In this document: in pieces, positions 40,807 to 50,283 of the stretch | How positions within the stretch are numbered: position 1 is the stretch's first letter | How the letters are laid out: each line of letters opens with the position of its first letter | Source: Fictibacillus arsenicus | Lineage (GTDB): Bacteria > Bacillota > Bacilli > Bacillales > Fictibacillaceae | Direction of reading: 5' to 3' | Length of the DNA stretch: 64,000 bases | NCBI RefSeq assembly: GCF_001999465.1 | Contig: NZ_MQMF01000004.1 | Location: forward strand, 62,001-126,000 | Position numbers and translations under genes: made by a program | Notes under the pieces: generated by a model | Told to the model about the DNA's origin: nothing | The model's input: only the letters and a program-made list of their open reading frames with translations | The model's database searches: none

Positions 40807-40968
40807 ATGGCACGCGGAAAAGAATTCGAACATAAGAAAAAGGGCCACCCAGGTCGCTTTCCAGATAACACACTGCAAAACAGACTCGTTCAAAAAAGTG
40901 ACGAGACTGATTCAGCAAACTTGGCTACAAAAGAAGCTTTTAAAAATCGTACTGGAGAACAAGAATAA
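40807..40968 (+). CDS. Small basic protein, 53 aa, unknown
   Basis: ATG 40807 follows GAGGAGTG and opens a 53-residue frame reading MARGKEFEHKKKGHPGRFPD, ending with the NLATKEAFKNRTGEQE tail. It is very hydrophilic and without Cys or membrane segments, like many small Bacillus spore or stress proteins, but I cannot assign a family. It lies 65 bp after the DUF2269 gene. Confidence 0.65.
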   Translation: MARGKEFEHKKKGHPGRFPDNTLQNRLVQKSDETDSANLATKEAFKNRTGEQE

Positions 40969-40977
40969 TAAATGATC

Positions 40978-41012
40978 AGCACTCATGGAATTTTTCTCCT
41001 TGGGTGCTTTTT
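40978..41012 (+). terminator. Weak terminator before yfmM
   Basis: AGCACTC pairs with GGGTGCT across a long loop and is followed by TTTTTC. Confidence 0.5.
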
Positions 41013-41108
41013 CATTGTCACGATTCGTCATACACCTATTGAGTTCCTTCCCCATTCAATACTATAATCAAGAGGGTACAAATTACTGACAGAAAAGGTG
41101 TTATATAG

Positions 41109-42665
41109 ATGAGTATTTTAACAGTACAAGGATTGAGCCATGGTTTCGGCGACCGTGCCATTTTTAACGATGTTTCTTTCCGTCTTCTAAAAGGAGAACA
41201 CATCGGTCTAATCGGTGCAAATGGTGAAGGTAAATCTACCTTTATGAATATTATCACTGGCAAATTAAAGCCAGATGAAGGAAAAGTGGAATGGGCGAAA
41301 AAAGTACGCGTTGGTTATCTGGATCAGCATACTGTCCTTCAAAAAGGAATGACGATTCGCGACGTGCTGAAGAGTGCGTTTCAATATCTGCTCGACATGG
41401 AAACAGAAATGAATAGCATGTACGAAAAAATGGGTGAGGCTACACCTGAAGAACTGGAGAAATTACTTGAAGATGTAGGTGTAATCCAGGATACGCTAAC
41501 GAATAATGACTTTTATGTAATCGATGCAAAAGTCGAAGAAATTGCACGAGGTCTTGGACTTGATGATATCGGTCTTGACCGTGATGTTCATGACTTGAGC
41601 GGCGGACAGCGTACTAAAGTATTGCTGGCAAAACTTTTACTAGAAAAGCCAGAAATTCTATTGCTGGATGAGCCGACAAACTACCTGGACGAACAGCATA
41701 TCGAGTGGCTGAAGCGCTACTTACAGGAGTACGAAAACGCCTTTATCCTGATTTCGCATGACATCCCATTCTTAAACAGTGTTATCAACTTGATTTATCA
41801 CATGGAAAATCAAGAACTGAACCGCTATGTCGGGGACTACGATCACTTCAAATCGGTTCATGAGATGAAAAAATCCCAGCTGGAGGCAGCATTTAAACGC
41901 CAGCAGCAGGAGATTGCCGGTCTAAAAGATTTCGTTGCCCGCAACAAAGCGCGTGTTTCTACTCGAAACATGGCGATGTCCCGTCAAAAGAAACTAGATA
42001 AGATGGATGTCATTGAGCTGGCGAAAGAAAAACCAAAGCCAGAGTTTAACTTTAAAGAAGCACGCACACCGAGCAAGCTGATCTTTGAAACGAAAGATCT
42101 CGTGATCGGATATGATGAGCCATTATCAAGACCGCTGAACCTGCGTATGGAACGCGGACAAAAAATTGCATTAGTCGGTGCAAATGGTATCGGTAAAACA
42201 ACCTTGCTCCGCAGTATTTTAGGTGAAATCAAGCCTGTTTCTGGCTCGGTTGAACGCGGTGAAAATCTTGAAATAGGCTACTTCGAACAAGAAGTAAAAT
42301 CTGCAAACTACAACACATGTATCGAAGAGATCTGGAACGAGTTCCCTGGCTTTTCTCACCATGAAGTTCGTGCAGCTTTGGCGAAATGCGGATTAACAAC
42401 AAAACATATCGAGAGTAAAGTGGAAGTTCTTAGCGGGGGCGAAAAAGCAAAAGTTCGCTTATGTAAACTGATCAACCATGAAAATAACGTATTAGTACTC
42501 GATGAGCCTACAAACCACTTGGATGTTGAGGCAAAAGACGAGTTGATGCGTGCGCTGAGAGCCTTTAAAGGAAGCGTCCTCTTGATCTCCCATGAACCAG
42601 AATTTTATAAAGAAGTAGCAAATGAAGTCTGGAATTGCGAAAGCTGGACGACGAAGGTGTTTTAA
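41109..42665 (+). CDS. yfmM: ABC-F ATPase YfmM-like
   Basis: The 518-residue protein has two ABC domains (Walker A GANGEGKST near 36 and GANGIGKTT near 356, signatures LSGGQRTK and LSGGEKAK, Walker B LLLDEPTNYLD and LVLDEPTNHLD) and a linker with RNKARVSTRNMAMSRQKKLD. The length equals that of B. subtilis YfmM. ABC-F proteins of this group act on the ribosome during translation rather than in transport. It faces the yfmR gene in a convergent arrangement. Confidence 0.85.
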   Translation: MSILTVQGLSHGFGDRAIFNDVSFRLLKGEHIGLIGANGEGKSTFMNIITGKLKPDEGKVEWAKKVRVGYLDQHTVLQKGMTIRDVLKSAFQYLLDMETEMNSMYEKMGEATPEELEKLLEDVGVIQDTLTNNDFYVIDAKVEEIARGLGLDDIGLDRDVHDLSGGQRTKVLLAKLLLEKPEILLLDEPTNYLDEQHIEWLKRYLQEYENAFILISHDIPFLNSVINLIYHMENQELNRYVGDYDHFKSVHEMKKSQLEAAFKRQQQEIAGLKDFVARNKARVSTRNMAMSRQKKLDKMDVIELAKEKPKPEFNFKEARTPSKLIFETKDLVIGYDEPLSRPLNLRMERGQKIALVGANGIGKTTLLRSILGEIKPVSGSVERGENLEIGYFEQEVKSANYNTCIEEIWNEFPGFSHHEVRAALAKCGLTTKHIESKVEVLSGGEKAKVRLCKLINHENNVLVLDEPTNHLDVEAKDELMRALRAFKGSVLLISHEPEFYKEVANEVWNCESWTTKVF

Positions 42666-42672
42666 CTTGTAT

Positions 42673-42699
42673 GCCCTCACTTTTAAAGTGAGGGCTTTT
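42673..42699 (+). terminator. Terminator of yfmM
   Basis: GCCCTCAC and GTGAGGGC form a perfect stem followed by TTTTATTT. Confidence 0.85.
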
Positions 42700-42720
42700 A
42701 TTTAGGAAGAAAATATAATT

Positions 42721-42830
42721 AAGTCTAAATTTCAATAATAAAGTCTAAATAAGAGTTAATTAGGTCTAAATTATGAAAATTAAGTCTTTTCTAAGGTCAA
42801 TTAAGTCTATTTTTAAAAATATAGGTCTCT
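42721..42830. repeat. Phased intergenic array 4 (20-21-bp period)
   Basis: The core ARGTCT, usually with a preceding AATTA, begins at 42721, 42741, 42762, 42782, 42803 and 42823, alternating 20 and 21 bp. The sequence between cores varies. It lies between the two terminators of convergent yfmM and yfmR. Confidence 0.8.
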
Positions 42831-42871
42831 CGACAAAAATTGACATAATGCTTCTTTCACTTCTCAACAAA

Positions 42872-42902
42872 AAACACCTCCTGCCAGCCGCAAGAGGTGT
42901 TT
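42872..42902 (-). terminator. Terminator of yfmR
   Basis: AAACACCTC and GAGGTGTTT pair around a 13-base loop, with a T-run on the minus strand. Confidence 0.8.
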
Positions 42903-42907
42903 CTCAA

Positions 42908-44824
42908 TTAATTCTCCAGTTCTTCCACAAGCAGCGATAGCTCTTCCCAGCGTTCCATCGTCGCTTCGAGCTCTGTCTCTACTTTTTTCTGTTCCGCATA
43001 CAGCTCGCTGATTCGTCCAAAATCGCTGCCAGCTGCAACGATTTCAGCTTCGATCTGCTCTTTCTTCTCTTCAAGCCCCATAATGCGGTCTTCGATCGTG
43101 TCCCATTCTTGCTGCTCTTTATAAGATAGCTTTTTCCGCTTTTCTTTTCGCGGCTGGCTGCCGCCATCAGCCGCCTCCGCCGCGACAGCCTCAGCTTTCT
43201 TCTTAACAGAAGCCGTAAGCTCATCACGCTCTTTTTTCTCCTCCATATAATCGGAGTAACTGCCCTGGAACCTGATGACCCTGCCCTCACCTTCAAATGC
43301 AAGCAGATGATCCACTACACGATCTAAGAAATAACGATCATGTGAAACCGTTAATACGACACCTGGGAAGTTTTCCAGATACTCTTCTAAAATACCGAGA
43401 GTTTGAATATCCAGGTCATTCGTCGGCTCATCCAAAAACAGAACATTCGGCTCTTCCATGAGCACCTTCAGCATATAAAGTCTGCGCTTCTCCCCGCCTG
43501 AAAGTTTGCGAATATACGTATATTGCATATAACGCGGAAAGAGGAATCGTTCCAGCATCTGTTCAGCTGTAATCGTCTGACCATCAACTGTAGTGATCAC
43601 TTGTGCCGTATCTTTTATATAATCGACCAAACGAAGGTTGCCATCGAGCTCATCATGATCCTGTGTATAATAGCCGATTTTAACGGTTTCACCAACTTCG
43701 ACAGAACCAGAGTCAGGCTCCATTCGGCCTGCTAACATGTTCAATAAAGTTGTTTTTCCGCTGCCGTTTGGCCCGATAATTCCAAGACGTTCACCAGGAA
43801 CGATCAAATAATCCAATCCATCAACCAGCTTCTTGCCATCAAGACTTTTCGACAGACTTTCTACCTCAATTACTTTTTTGCCAAGACGCTGTGATCCGAT
43901 TGCAAATTCAACAGAACCTTTTGCAGCAGGACCTGTTTCCTCCTGCAGACTCTCTACCCTCTGAATACGGGCTTTTTGCTTCGTCGTACGGGCCTTTGCA
44001 CCACGGCGCAGCCATGCCAATTCGCGTCTTAGCGTGTTTTGACGCTTATCTTCATTCTGCAGTGCGAGCTCTTCACGCTCTGCCTTTTTCTCTAAATACG
44101 TTTCGTAATTTCCTTCATAAACATAGAGTTTTCCGTTATCTAGTTCAAAAATATGATTGGTCACACGGTTTAGGAAATATCGGTCATGGGTAACCATTAA
44201 AAGTGAGCCTTTGTACCCAGCGAGAAATGTTTCTAGCCATTCAACCGTTTCATTATCAAGATGGTTTGTCGGCTCATCCAGAATCAGAAGGTCAGCTGGC
44301 TGAATTAAAGCTTTAGCAATTGCTACACGCTTTTTCTGTCCGCCGCTTAAGAATTTCACTTGTCTTGAAAAATCGCGCAGACCGAGCTTTGTAAGAACTG
44401 TCTTTGCGACAGTGTTCGCTTCCCAAGCTTCTTGCTCATCCATTTTTTGCTGACAATTCATTAACCGCTGAAGCTTTTTCTCATTTGCAGGATCTGCTTC
44501 AAGATCCAGCAGAGCTTGCTCATAGTCACGCATCGTACGCATGATGGTGGAATCGCCATAATAGATCTGCTCCAAAACGGAAAGTTCTTCGTCCAGTTCA
44601 GGCTCTTGGGCTACGTATTCAATCTGAAACTGGTTTGCGTGAGTGATGCTGCCCTGTTCAGCGGGGTCCAATCCTGATATAGCTTTTAACAAAGAAGACT
44701 TTCCCGTGCCGTTTGGACCGATCAACCCGATTCTTTGTTTTTCGCTGATTGAAAAAGAGATTTTATCAAAGAGAGTTTTCTCTCCATAAGTTTTATATAA
44801 ATTTTCTACTAGTAAAATACTCAA
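42908..44824 (-). CDS. yfmR: ABC-F ATPase YfmR/Uup-like
   Basis: The 638-residue protein has two ABC domains (GPNGTGKSS near 36, GPNGSGKTT near 345, LSGGQKKR and LSGGEKRR signatures, LILDEPTNHLD and LFLDEPTNDLD), the Arg-rich linker RRELAWLRRGAKARTTKQKA, and a C-terminal coiled coil of about 100 residues. That tail is typical of Uup/YfmR, which help ribosomes at difficult sequences such as polyproline. Translation likely starts at TTG 44824 behind AAGGAATGA. Confidence 0.85.
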   Translation of the reverse strand: MSILLVENLYKTYGEKTLFDKISFSISEKQRIGLIGPNGTGKSSLLKAISGLDPAEQGSITHANQFQIEYVAQEPELDEELSVLEQIYYGDSTIMRTMRDYEQALLDLEADPANEKKLQRLMNCQQKMDEQEAWEANTVAKTVLTKLGLRDFSRQVKFLSGGQKKRVAIAKALIQPADLLILDEPTNHLDNETVEWLETFLAGYKGSLLMVTHDRYFLNRVTNHIFELDNGKLYVYEGNYETYLEKKAEREELALQNEDKRQNTLRRELAWLRRGAKARTTKQKARIQRVESLQEETGPAAKGSVEFAIGSQRLGKKVIEVESLSKSLDGKKLVDGLDYLIVPGERLGIIGPNGSGKTTLLNMLAGRMEPDSGSVEVGETVKIGYYTQDHDELDGNLRLVDYIKDTAQVITTVDGQTITAEQMLERFLFPRYMQYTYIRKLSGGEKRRLYMLKVLMEEPNVLFLDEPTNDLDIQTLGILEEYLENFPGVVLTVSHDRYFLDRVVDHLLAFEGEGRVIRFQGSYSDYMEEKKERDELTASVKKKAEAVAAEAADGGSQPRKEKRKKLSYKEQQEWDTIEDRIMGLEEKKEQIEAEIVAAGSDFGRISELYAEQKKVETELEATMERWEELSLLVEELEN

Positions 44825-44904
44825 AATGAAATCATTCCTTAAGCTGAAATTCTTAATTTCTATTGTAGCTTAAAGGCGCTAGAATAGCATCTTTCGGTTA
44901 TCAT

Positions 44905-44933
44905 TTGGGTTTTTTCTCAATCTTTGTTATAGT
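44905..44933 (+). promoter_or_regulatory. Candidate promoter of putP
   Basis: TTGGGT (44905-44910) and TATAGT (44928-44933) are separated by 17 bp. A start here would give putP a 5' leader of about 300 nucleotides. The leader (44940-45240) contains AAAGGAGTGG at 44950 followed by short frames of about 23 codons and a TGCCGG-type inverted repeat near 45030-45056, so leader control is possible but unproven. Confidence 0.5.
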
Positions 44934-45240
44934 GATAAACATGTTCTGAAAAGGAGTGGGCACGTTTTTTGCTCAAAACGGATGCCGCTATTTTCGATTT
45001 TTTTCGGCTTGGCTTTTATCTTGTTGTTGATGCCGGGTAACATTTTTTCCGGCAATGTTTGTTATGCGTTTTTCTACCGCGCTTTTGACTTCAAGTTTTT
45101 TTGTCACTCCTCGCAAACTCTTTTTGCAAATAAAAAGCTCTAGTTTTATACAACCTGTCAATTTTTTCATAAACTTGTTATCCGTTGAGCAAACTAACGT
45201 GACCCATTTCATGAAAAAAGAAAAGGAGAGATTTTTTTAC

Positions 45241-46719
45241 ATGCAAATTGAAGTAATTATTTCTTTAATTATTTACATGATTGGTATGCTGTACATTGGT
45301 TACTGGGCATACAAGAAAACATCCGATCTATCTGACTACATGCTTGGTGGACGCGGACTCGGTCCTGGAGTAACAGCATTATCTGCTGGTGCATCCGATA
45401 TGAGCGGATGGATGCTCATGGGACTTCCTGGTGCTATGTTCGCAGATGGGTTAAGCAGTATTTGGATTGCAGTCGGTTTAACGATCGGTGCTTATCTGAA
45501 CTATATTCTTGTAGCACCGCGTTTACGTACCTACACAGAAGTAGCTGATGATTCGATTACGATTCCGGATTATCTTGAAAACCGTTTTAATGACACACAG
45601 AAAATTTTACGTATTGTATCAGGTATTGTTATTATCATCTTCTTTACTCTTTATGCTTCTGCAGGTTTAGTATCTGGAGGAAAGCTGTTTGAGAGTGCAT
45701 TCGGTCTTGATTATATGACTGGTATGCTGTTAACTGTCGGAGTTGTTGTAGCTTACACATTGTTTGGCGGATTCCTCGCCGTAAGCTGGACTGACTTTGT
45801 ACAAGGATGTATCATGTTTATCGCTCTTGTATTGGTGCCAATCGTTGCCTTTACTGAAGTTGGCGACACTCAAACACTGGTTGATACAGTACGTGGAGTA
45901 GATCCGCAGCTGCTCAATGTTACAAAAGGTCTTTCATTTATTGGTCTATTGTCAATGTTAGCTTGGGGATTAGGTTATTTCGGACAGCCACACATCATTG
46001 TCCGTTTTATGGCCATCACTTCTATTAAAGAAATTAAAGCAGCACGCCGAATAGGTATGGGATGGATGATCGTCTCGATTATCGGTGCATTGCTTACAGG
46101 ATTTATTGGTATCGCTTGGTTCGAACAGCAAAACCGAAACCTTGCAGATCCAGAAACAGTATTTATTCAATTCGCGAATTTATTATTCCACCCGTTCATT
46201 ACAGGGTTCTTATTAGCCGCTATTCTAGCAGCTATCATGAGTACAATCTCATCACAGCTGCTCGTAACATCATCAGCTGTAACAGAAGACTTTTACAAAC
46301 AGTTCTTAAAGAAGAATGCTTCTGATAAAGAGCTTGTATTAATCGGAAGACTTGCTGTATTAACGGTTGCTGTTATCGCAGTATTGTTATCACTTAATCC
46401 GAGTGAAACGATTCTAAGCCTTGTAGGTTATGCTTGGGCAGGTTTCGGTTCAGCATTTGGTCCATTAATCTTGTTAAGTCTTTTCTGGAAACGCATGACA
46501 AAATGGGGTGCATTAGCAGGTATCATTGTTGGTGCAATTACCGTTTTAGTATGGGTCCAATTCCCAGACTTAAAAGCTGAAGTTTATGAAATGATTCCTG
46601 GTTTCTTCTTAAGTATGCTAGCTGTAATTCTAGTCAGCTTGGTAACGAAAGATCCATCTTCAAAAGTTCAGAACCAATTCGAAGACATGGAAGAAACATT
46701 AGAAAACAAAACCACTTAA
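45241..46719 (+). CDS. putP: Sodium/proline symporter PutP
   Basis: The 492-residue SSS-family transporter has about 13 spans, with SAGASDMSGWMLMGLPGAMF (sodium and proline site, about 50-69), GGFLAVSWTDFVQG and the late AILAAIMSTISSQLLVTSSA. It imports proline with sodium. The frame is open from 45055, but ATG 45241 with AAGGAGAG is the proper start. Its presence beside proBA elsewhere in the window fits osmotic or nutritional proline use. Confidence 0.9.
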   Translation: MQIEVIISLIIYMIGMLYIGYWAYKKTSDLSDYMLGGRGLGPGVTALSAGASDMSGWMLMGLPGAMFADGLSSIWIAVGLTIGAYLNYILVAPRLRTYTEVADDSITIPDYLENRFNDTQKILRIVSGIVIIIFFTLYASAGLVSGGKLFESAFGLDYMTGMLLTVGVVVAYTLFGGFLAVSWTDFVQGCIMFIALVLVPIVAFTEVGDTQTLVDTVRGVDPQLLNVTKGLSFIGLLSMLAWGLGYFGQPHIIVRFMAITSIKEIKAARRIGMGWMIVSIIGALLTGFIGIAWFEQQNRNLADPETVFIQFANLLFHPFITGFLLAAILAAIMSTISSQLLVTSSAVTEDFYKQFLKKNASDKELVLIGRLAVLTVAVIAVLLSLNPSETILSLVGYAWAGFGSAFGPLILLSLFWKRMTKWGALAGIIVGAITVLVWVQFPDLKAEVYEMIPGFFLSMLAVILVSLVTKDPSSKVQNQFEDMEETLENKTT

Positions 46720-46735
46720 TATTAATGTAAAAAAA

Positions 46736-46765
46736 AGCGTTCCTGGTTTTCAGGAGCGCTTTTTC
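46736..46765. terminator. Terminator between putP and fni
   Basis: AGCGTTCCTG and CAGGAGCGCT pair around GTTTT, with A-run and T-run on either side, so it serves both convergent genes. Confidence 0.85.
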
Positions 46766-46777
46766 TTATGGCTTTTA

Positions 46778-47818
46778 TCAGTTTTTAAGCAATCGTTTCG
46801 TTAATTTAAGTTCTTCTATCTTTGCAGCACCAATTCCAAACATGGCAGCTCTAAGTTCAAATTCAATTCGGTCCATTTGTAAAATCAAAGCCTCAGCATC
46901 CTTCTCAACCGCCGACTGCAGCAGACTGCGGCCAAATCCAGCAAGATCAGCACCTAAGGCTAATGATTTCGCTGCATCAACACCATGTTTAAGGCCACCG
47001 CTCGCGATAACTGGTATCTTTTTGGATACTTCCCTGACACTTGCTATACTCTCAGAAGTCGGAAGACCCCAATCCAGGAATGCTTCAGCAGCTTTTTTCC
47101 GTGCATCATCCTCTGAACGATAGCTTTCTACCTGAACCCAAGATGTTCCGCCAGCTCCAGCTACATCAATAAAATGAACGCCAGCTGCAATCAGCCTTTC
47201 AGCTGTTGCTTTATCAATACCCATGCCTACTTCTTTTACACCAACTGGAACAGACAATCCCGCAATAAGCGTTTCAATTTTACATAATAAATGTGAAAAA
47301 TCCGTATCACCTTCTGGCTGGAACACTTCCTGCAGCGTATTTAAGTGAAGAACGAGAGCATCTGCTTCAGCAATTTCAACCGCTCGTTTACACTCCTCCA
47401 GTCCAAACCCATAATTCAGCTGTACAGCACCGATGTTTGCAATTACAGGGATGTCAGGAGCCGATTTTCTTATTTGAAAAGTGTAAGCTAGCTCTTCCTT
47501 CTCCACTGCCGCTCTCATGGATCCCAGGCCAATCGCCCAGCCTCTCTCCTGTGCCGCAAGAGCCAAGTTCTGATTTATTTTAAGCGCCGTTTCCGTACCG
47601 CCAGTCATCGAACTGATCAAAAAGGGAGTCTTCATCGATCTTCCTAAGAAAGAAGCAGAAAGTGACACATCCTCAAAAGATATCTCGGGCAAAGCATTCG
47701 GTATAAATCGATAGTTCTCTAATCCAGTTGTAATGTTCTTCCCCTCAACGTCTTCATGAAGACTGATCCTAATATGCTCCGTTTTCCGTTTCTCTGTGAG
47801 ATCTTTAGGTTGATCCAT
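46778..47818 (-). CDS. fni: Type 2 isopentenyl-diphosphate isomerase
   Basis: The 346-residue FMN enzyme interconverts IPP and DMAPP. It shows RKTEHIRISLHEDV at the start, TPFLISSMTGGTETALKIN (FMN site), GLGSMRAAVE, and VAGAGGTSWVQVESYR with IASGGLKHGVDAAKSLALGA. The length and motifs agree with Fni/IDI-2. It is monocistronic and divergent from the acetyltransferase gene. Confidence 0.95.
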   Translation of the reverse strand: MDQPKDLTEKRKTEHIRISLHEDVEGKNITTGLENYRFIPNALPEISFEDVSLSASFLGRSMKTPFLISSMTGGTETALKINQNLALAAQERGWAIGLGSMRAAVEKEELAYTFQIRKSAPDIPVIANIGAVQLNYGFGLEECKRAVEIAEADALVLHLNTLQEVFQPEGDTDFSHLLCKIETLIAGLSVPVGVKEVGMGIDKATAERLIAAGVHFIDVAGAGGTSWVQVESYRSEDDARKKAAEAFLDWGLPTSESIASVREVSKKIPVIASGGLKHGVDAAKSLALGADLAGFGRSLLQSAVEKDAEALILQMDRIEFELRAAMFGIGAAKIEELKLTKRLLKN

Positions 47819-48091
47819 GTTTATTGCCTCCCTTCTTGCTGTTATTTCTATCTTCCCGCAAAAACCATACCATTACACTTTACATCTTCTAGAGAGCTCA
47901 CGCTAGGGGGACTGACCCCCAACAATTTATTTCCCGCTCCAAAAACGAGCAAACACCCGTTAAGAATGCTCAATTTCAGACAATAAACTAATGCATATCA
48001 TTTTCAGCTTTCAAAAAACACAATTTAAATAACATCCTCTATATATTTTGTGTTAAACTACCAATTAAAACAATTATTGGGGGTTATTTGT
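47819..48091. other. Divergent intergenic region between fni and a GNAT gene
   Basis: No gene is seen. It contains a perfect inverted repeat GGGGGACTGACCCCC at 47906-47920, flanked by AACAATTTATTT. This could be a small terminator or an operator. The remainder is AT-rich. Confidence 0.4.
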
Positions 48092-48598
48092 ATGGAGATT
48101 CGCCTGCTCACACCAGATGATGCTGAAGCCTACTGGGAAATGCGCCTTGAGGCATTAAAAAATCATCCTGAAGCTTTTGCAACAAGCTATGAGGAAGCAC
48201 TAGAGCGTAAAAATCCAATTGAACAGGTAGCCAGCAGGCTTAAAGGAGACGGTGATTTTACTTTCGGAGCATTTGATGAGAATTCCCTGATTGGTGCCGT
48301 AACTTTAGTCCAAGACAAAATCACAAAAATGAAGCACCGAGCTCACATTGTCGCCATGTACGTAAAACCCGAACACCGCCGGTCAGGAGCCGGGAAAGCT
48401 CTCGTAACAGCAGCGATCAGCCACGCAAAAGAAATCCCGGATATTATTAAAATAAATCTCACTGTTGTATCCAGCAATGAAAAAGCAAAAGGACTTTACA
48501 GCTCACTAGGCTTTACGACATATGGAAAAGAAGAAAAAGCACTTCGGGTCGATGAAACTTATTATGATGAAGAACTAATGGTCCTCTTCCTTAAATAA
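48092..48598 (+). CDS. GNAT family N-acetyltransferase
   Basis: This 168-residue protein has the GNAT fold: MEIRLLTPDDAEAYWEMRLE at the start and the acetyl-CoA loop VAMYVKPEHRRSGAGKALVT with R-x2-G-x-G/A (about 92-98), then LTVVSSNEKAKGLYSSLGF. The substrate is unknown. ATG 48092 follows TTGGGGG. An upstream frame from 48050 has no binding site. Confidence 0.85.
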   Translation: MEIRLLTPDDAEAYWEMRLEALKNHPEAFATSYEEALERKNPIEQVASRLKGDGDFTFGAFDENSLIGAVTLVQDKITKMKHRAHIVAMYVKPEHRRSGAGKALVTAAISHAKEIPDIIKINLTVVSSNEKAKGLYSSLGFTTYGKEEKALRVDETYYDEELMVLFLK

Positions 48599-48615
48599 TC
48601 TTATACGCACCAAAA

Positions 48616-48640
48616 AAGCCTGCAATCGATATGCAGGCTT
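48616..48640. terminator. Bidirectional terminator
   Basis: AAGCCTGCA and TGCAGGCTT form a perfect nine-bp stem between the GNAT gene and a small convergent gene. Confidence 0.85.
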
Positions 48641-48643
48641 TCT

Positions 48644-48823
48644 TTACTTTTTATTATCATTTGAATGATCATTATTATGTTCGAGATAGTCTTCTTCTTG
48701 ATTTTTTGGCTTTTTCTTTCTAGTCTGACGCACGATTAGTATAACAATAATGATTACTAATAATAAGCTGACGTTTAAGAAGCCGCCTAAAAAACGAAAA
48801 ATCTCTGCCATAAAGTTATCCAT
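48644..48823 (-). CDS. Small single-span membrane protein, 59 aa
   Basis: ATG 48823 follows AAAAGAGGTG and opens a 59-residue frame reading MDNFMAEIFRFLGGFLNVSL. A hydrophobic helix (about 18-31, LLLVIIIVILIV) is followed by a charged tail RQTRKKKPKNQEEDYLEHNN. A terminator follows directly. The family is unknown. It lies 43 bp downstream of the sensor kinase gene on the same strand and may be co-transcribed with it. Confidence 0.7.
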   Translation of the reverse strand: MDNFMAEIFRFLGGFLNVSLLLVIIIVILIVRQTRKKKPKNQEEDYLEHNNDHSNDNKK

Positions 48824-48866
48824 GCTGCTTCACCTCTTTTCAGCATTTTCCCCTTTATAACAATTT

Positions 48867-50135
48867 TTAAACCGTCTCTTCATCAAACGAGCTGATTAAA
48901 GGAAGCGAGACACTAACCTTCGTACCTTTTCCAATCTTGCTCGTATACTCCACCTTGCCGCCCATGGATTCTATGATCCTAATCGATACCATCGTTCCCA
49001 ATCCAGTTCCTTGCTGCTTCGTTGAAAAAAACAGAGAGCCAATGCGGGACAGCTGTTCTTTAGTCATCCCTTTTCCTGTATCTCTCACGATAATCTTAAC
49101 CTGTTCCCCGTCAGAAATAAGCTTAATGGACACACGTCCCTCTTTCGGAGTTGCCTCAACAGCATTCTTTAAGATATTGATCAGCGCCTGTTTTAGCTGG
49201 TTTCGATCTGTCGTAATCTTCTCATCCGATTCAATCAAATGCGAAAGCGAAATACCGTCTTTTAAAGCATACGGATTTAGTAAAATACTTAGTTCCGTTA
49301 CTAATTCAGCTATTGAAAAAGTTTCGATCTTTTTAAACTCCGGTTTAGCGAAGTTCAGGTAATCGCTTATAATGCTTTCTGCTCTGCTTAATTCACTTAA
49401 AATCAGTGGATAGTAATGCTTATGCCGTTCATCTTCACCTTCCATCAGCTGAAGAAAACCTTTTACTACAGTCAATGGATTCCGGACTTCATGAGCAATA
49501 GAAGCCGCCAGTTCCCCAAGCGTGTGCTGTTTCTCAGAACGCCGGATCTCATCTTTCATTAAGTTTCTCTCTATTACTGCTTCATTTAAGATAGAGCCAA
49601 AAACGACGGCTAATATTTGAATAATACCAAAAACAGCTATGTATAAAAAGATATCTTGGTCTGCCTGCAAAGCTTCACCATTCATGTATAGGTAGCTTAG
49701 AAGTATTAATAACTGGACAATAGCAGGCCATAATCCGGCTACGATGGACATGTAAATTCTTTTTCGCGGAGGAAATCTCCAGAAATATTTATAAAGAATA
49801 AAAGGAACAGTACAAGCTACCGCTGCACTTATGTAACCAAGGTATAGCGTGTCTCCCCCTATCGCCGTTCTTGTCGCTAAGATGGCAGTAAGAGTAATAA
49901 TCCCTGAAACAGGACCTCCATAAAAAATAGAAAGCACTAAAGGAACATACCGCAGATCCCAAATTAACCCCGAATTAAAGTAGGCAAAATACATACAAAG
50001 TGAAGCAGATGCACCATATAGAATACCTAAAAAATAAGGGGATTTTCCTATCTTTCTGCTTTCGAACAAAAAGCTATAGCTAAGTACTGGTGCAATAACA
50101 ATCAATACATGCAAAAGCAGCTTTTCAATGATCAT
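48867..50135 (-). CDS. Orphan sensor histidine kinase, sporulation-kinase (KinB) like
   Basis: The 422-residue protein has six N-terminal spans of the 5TM-LYT type (about 5-190), then a HisKA domain with ASIAHEVRNPLTVVKGFLQ (phosphorylated His near 215) and an HATPase domain with NILKNAVEATP, DTGKGMT and GTGLGTMVS boxes. No response regulator gene is adjacent. That arrangement is typical of KinB/KinD kinases that feed the Spo0A phosphorelay, but the partner is inferred. Confidence 0.8.
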   Translation of the reverse strand: MIIEKLLLHVLIVIAPVLSYSFLFESRKIGKSPYFLGILYGASASLCMYFAYFNSGLIWDLRYVPLVLSIFYGGPVSGIITLTAILATRTAIGGDTLYLGYISAAVACTVPFILYKYFWRFPPRKRIYMSIVAGLWPAIVQLLILLSYLYMNGEALQADQDIFLYIAVFGIIQILAVVFGSILNEAVIERNLMKDEIRRSEKQHTLGELAASIAHEVRNPLTVVKGFLQLMEGEDERHKHYYPLILSELSRAESIISDYLNFAKPEFKKIETFSIAELVTELSILLNPYALKDGISLSHLIESDEKITTDRNQLKQALINILKNAVEATPKEGRVSIKLISDGEQVKIIVRDTGKGMTKEQLSRIGSLFFSTKQQGTGLGTMVSIRIIESMGGKVEYTSKIGKGTKVSVSLPLISSFDEETV

Positions 50136-50179
50136 TTTCTACTCCCTGGTCAAAATGGCTTGTGTACTATAATTACGAC

Positions 50180-50210
50180 AAAAAAAGGGAGATTCCTGCA
50201 AGAATCGCCC
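50180..50210 (-). terminator. Terminator of the ABC exporter operon
   Basis: GGGAGATTC and GAATCGCCC form a stem (one mismatch). On the minus strand it is followed by seven T, about 75 bp after the exporter stop. Confidence 0.75.
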
Positions 50211-50283
50211 TGATATATGACAAAAGCATAGGTTCACTAAGACAAAAGTTGTAATTTCGATAGTACTAAGCTTCTTGTTTCAA

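Noticed and set aside
45055-45240. 62-residue N-terminal extension of PutP
   Set aside because: It has no binding site and is not part of the family. The SSS N-terminus starts at MQIEVIISLI.
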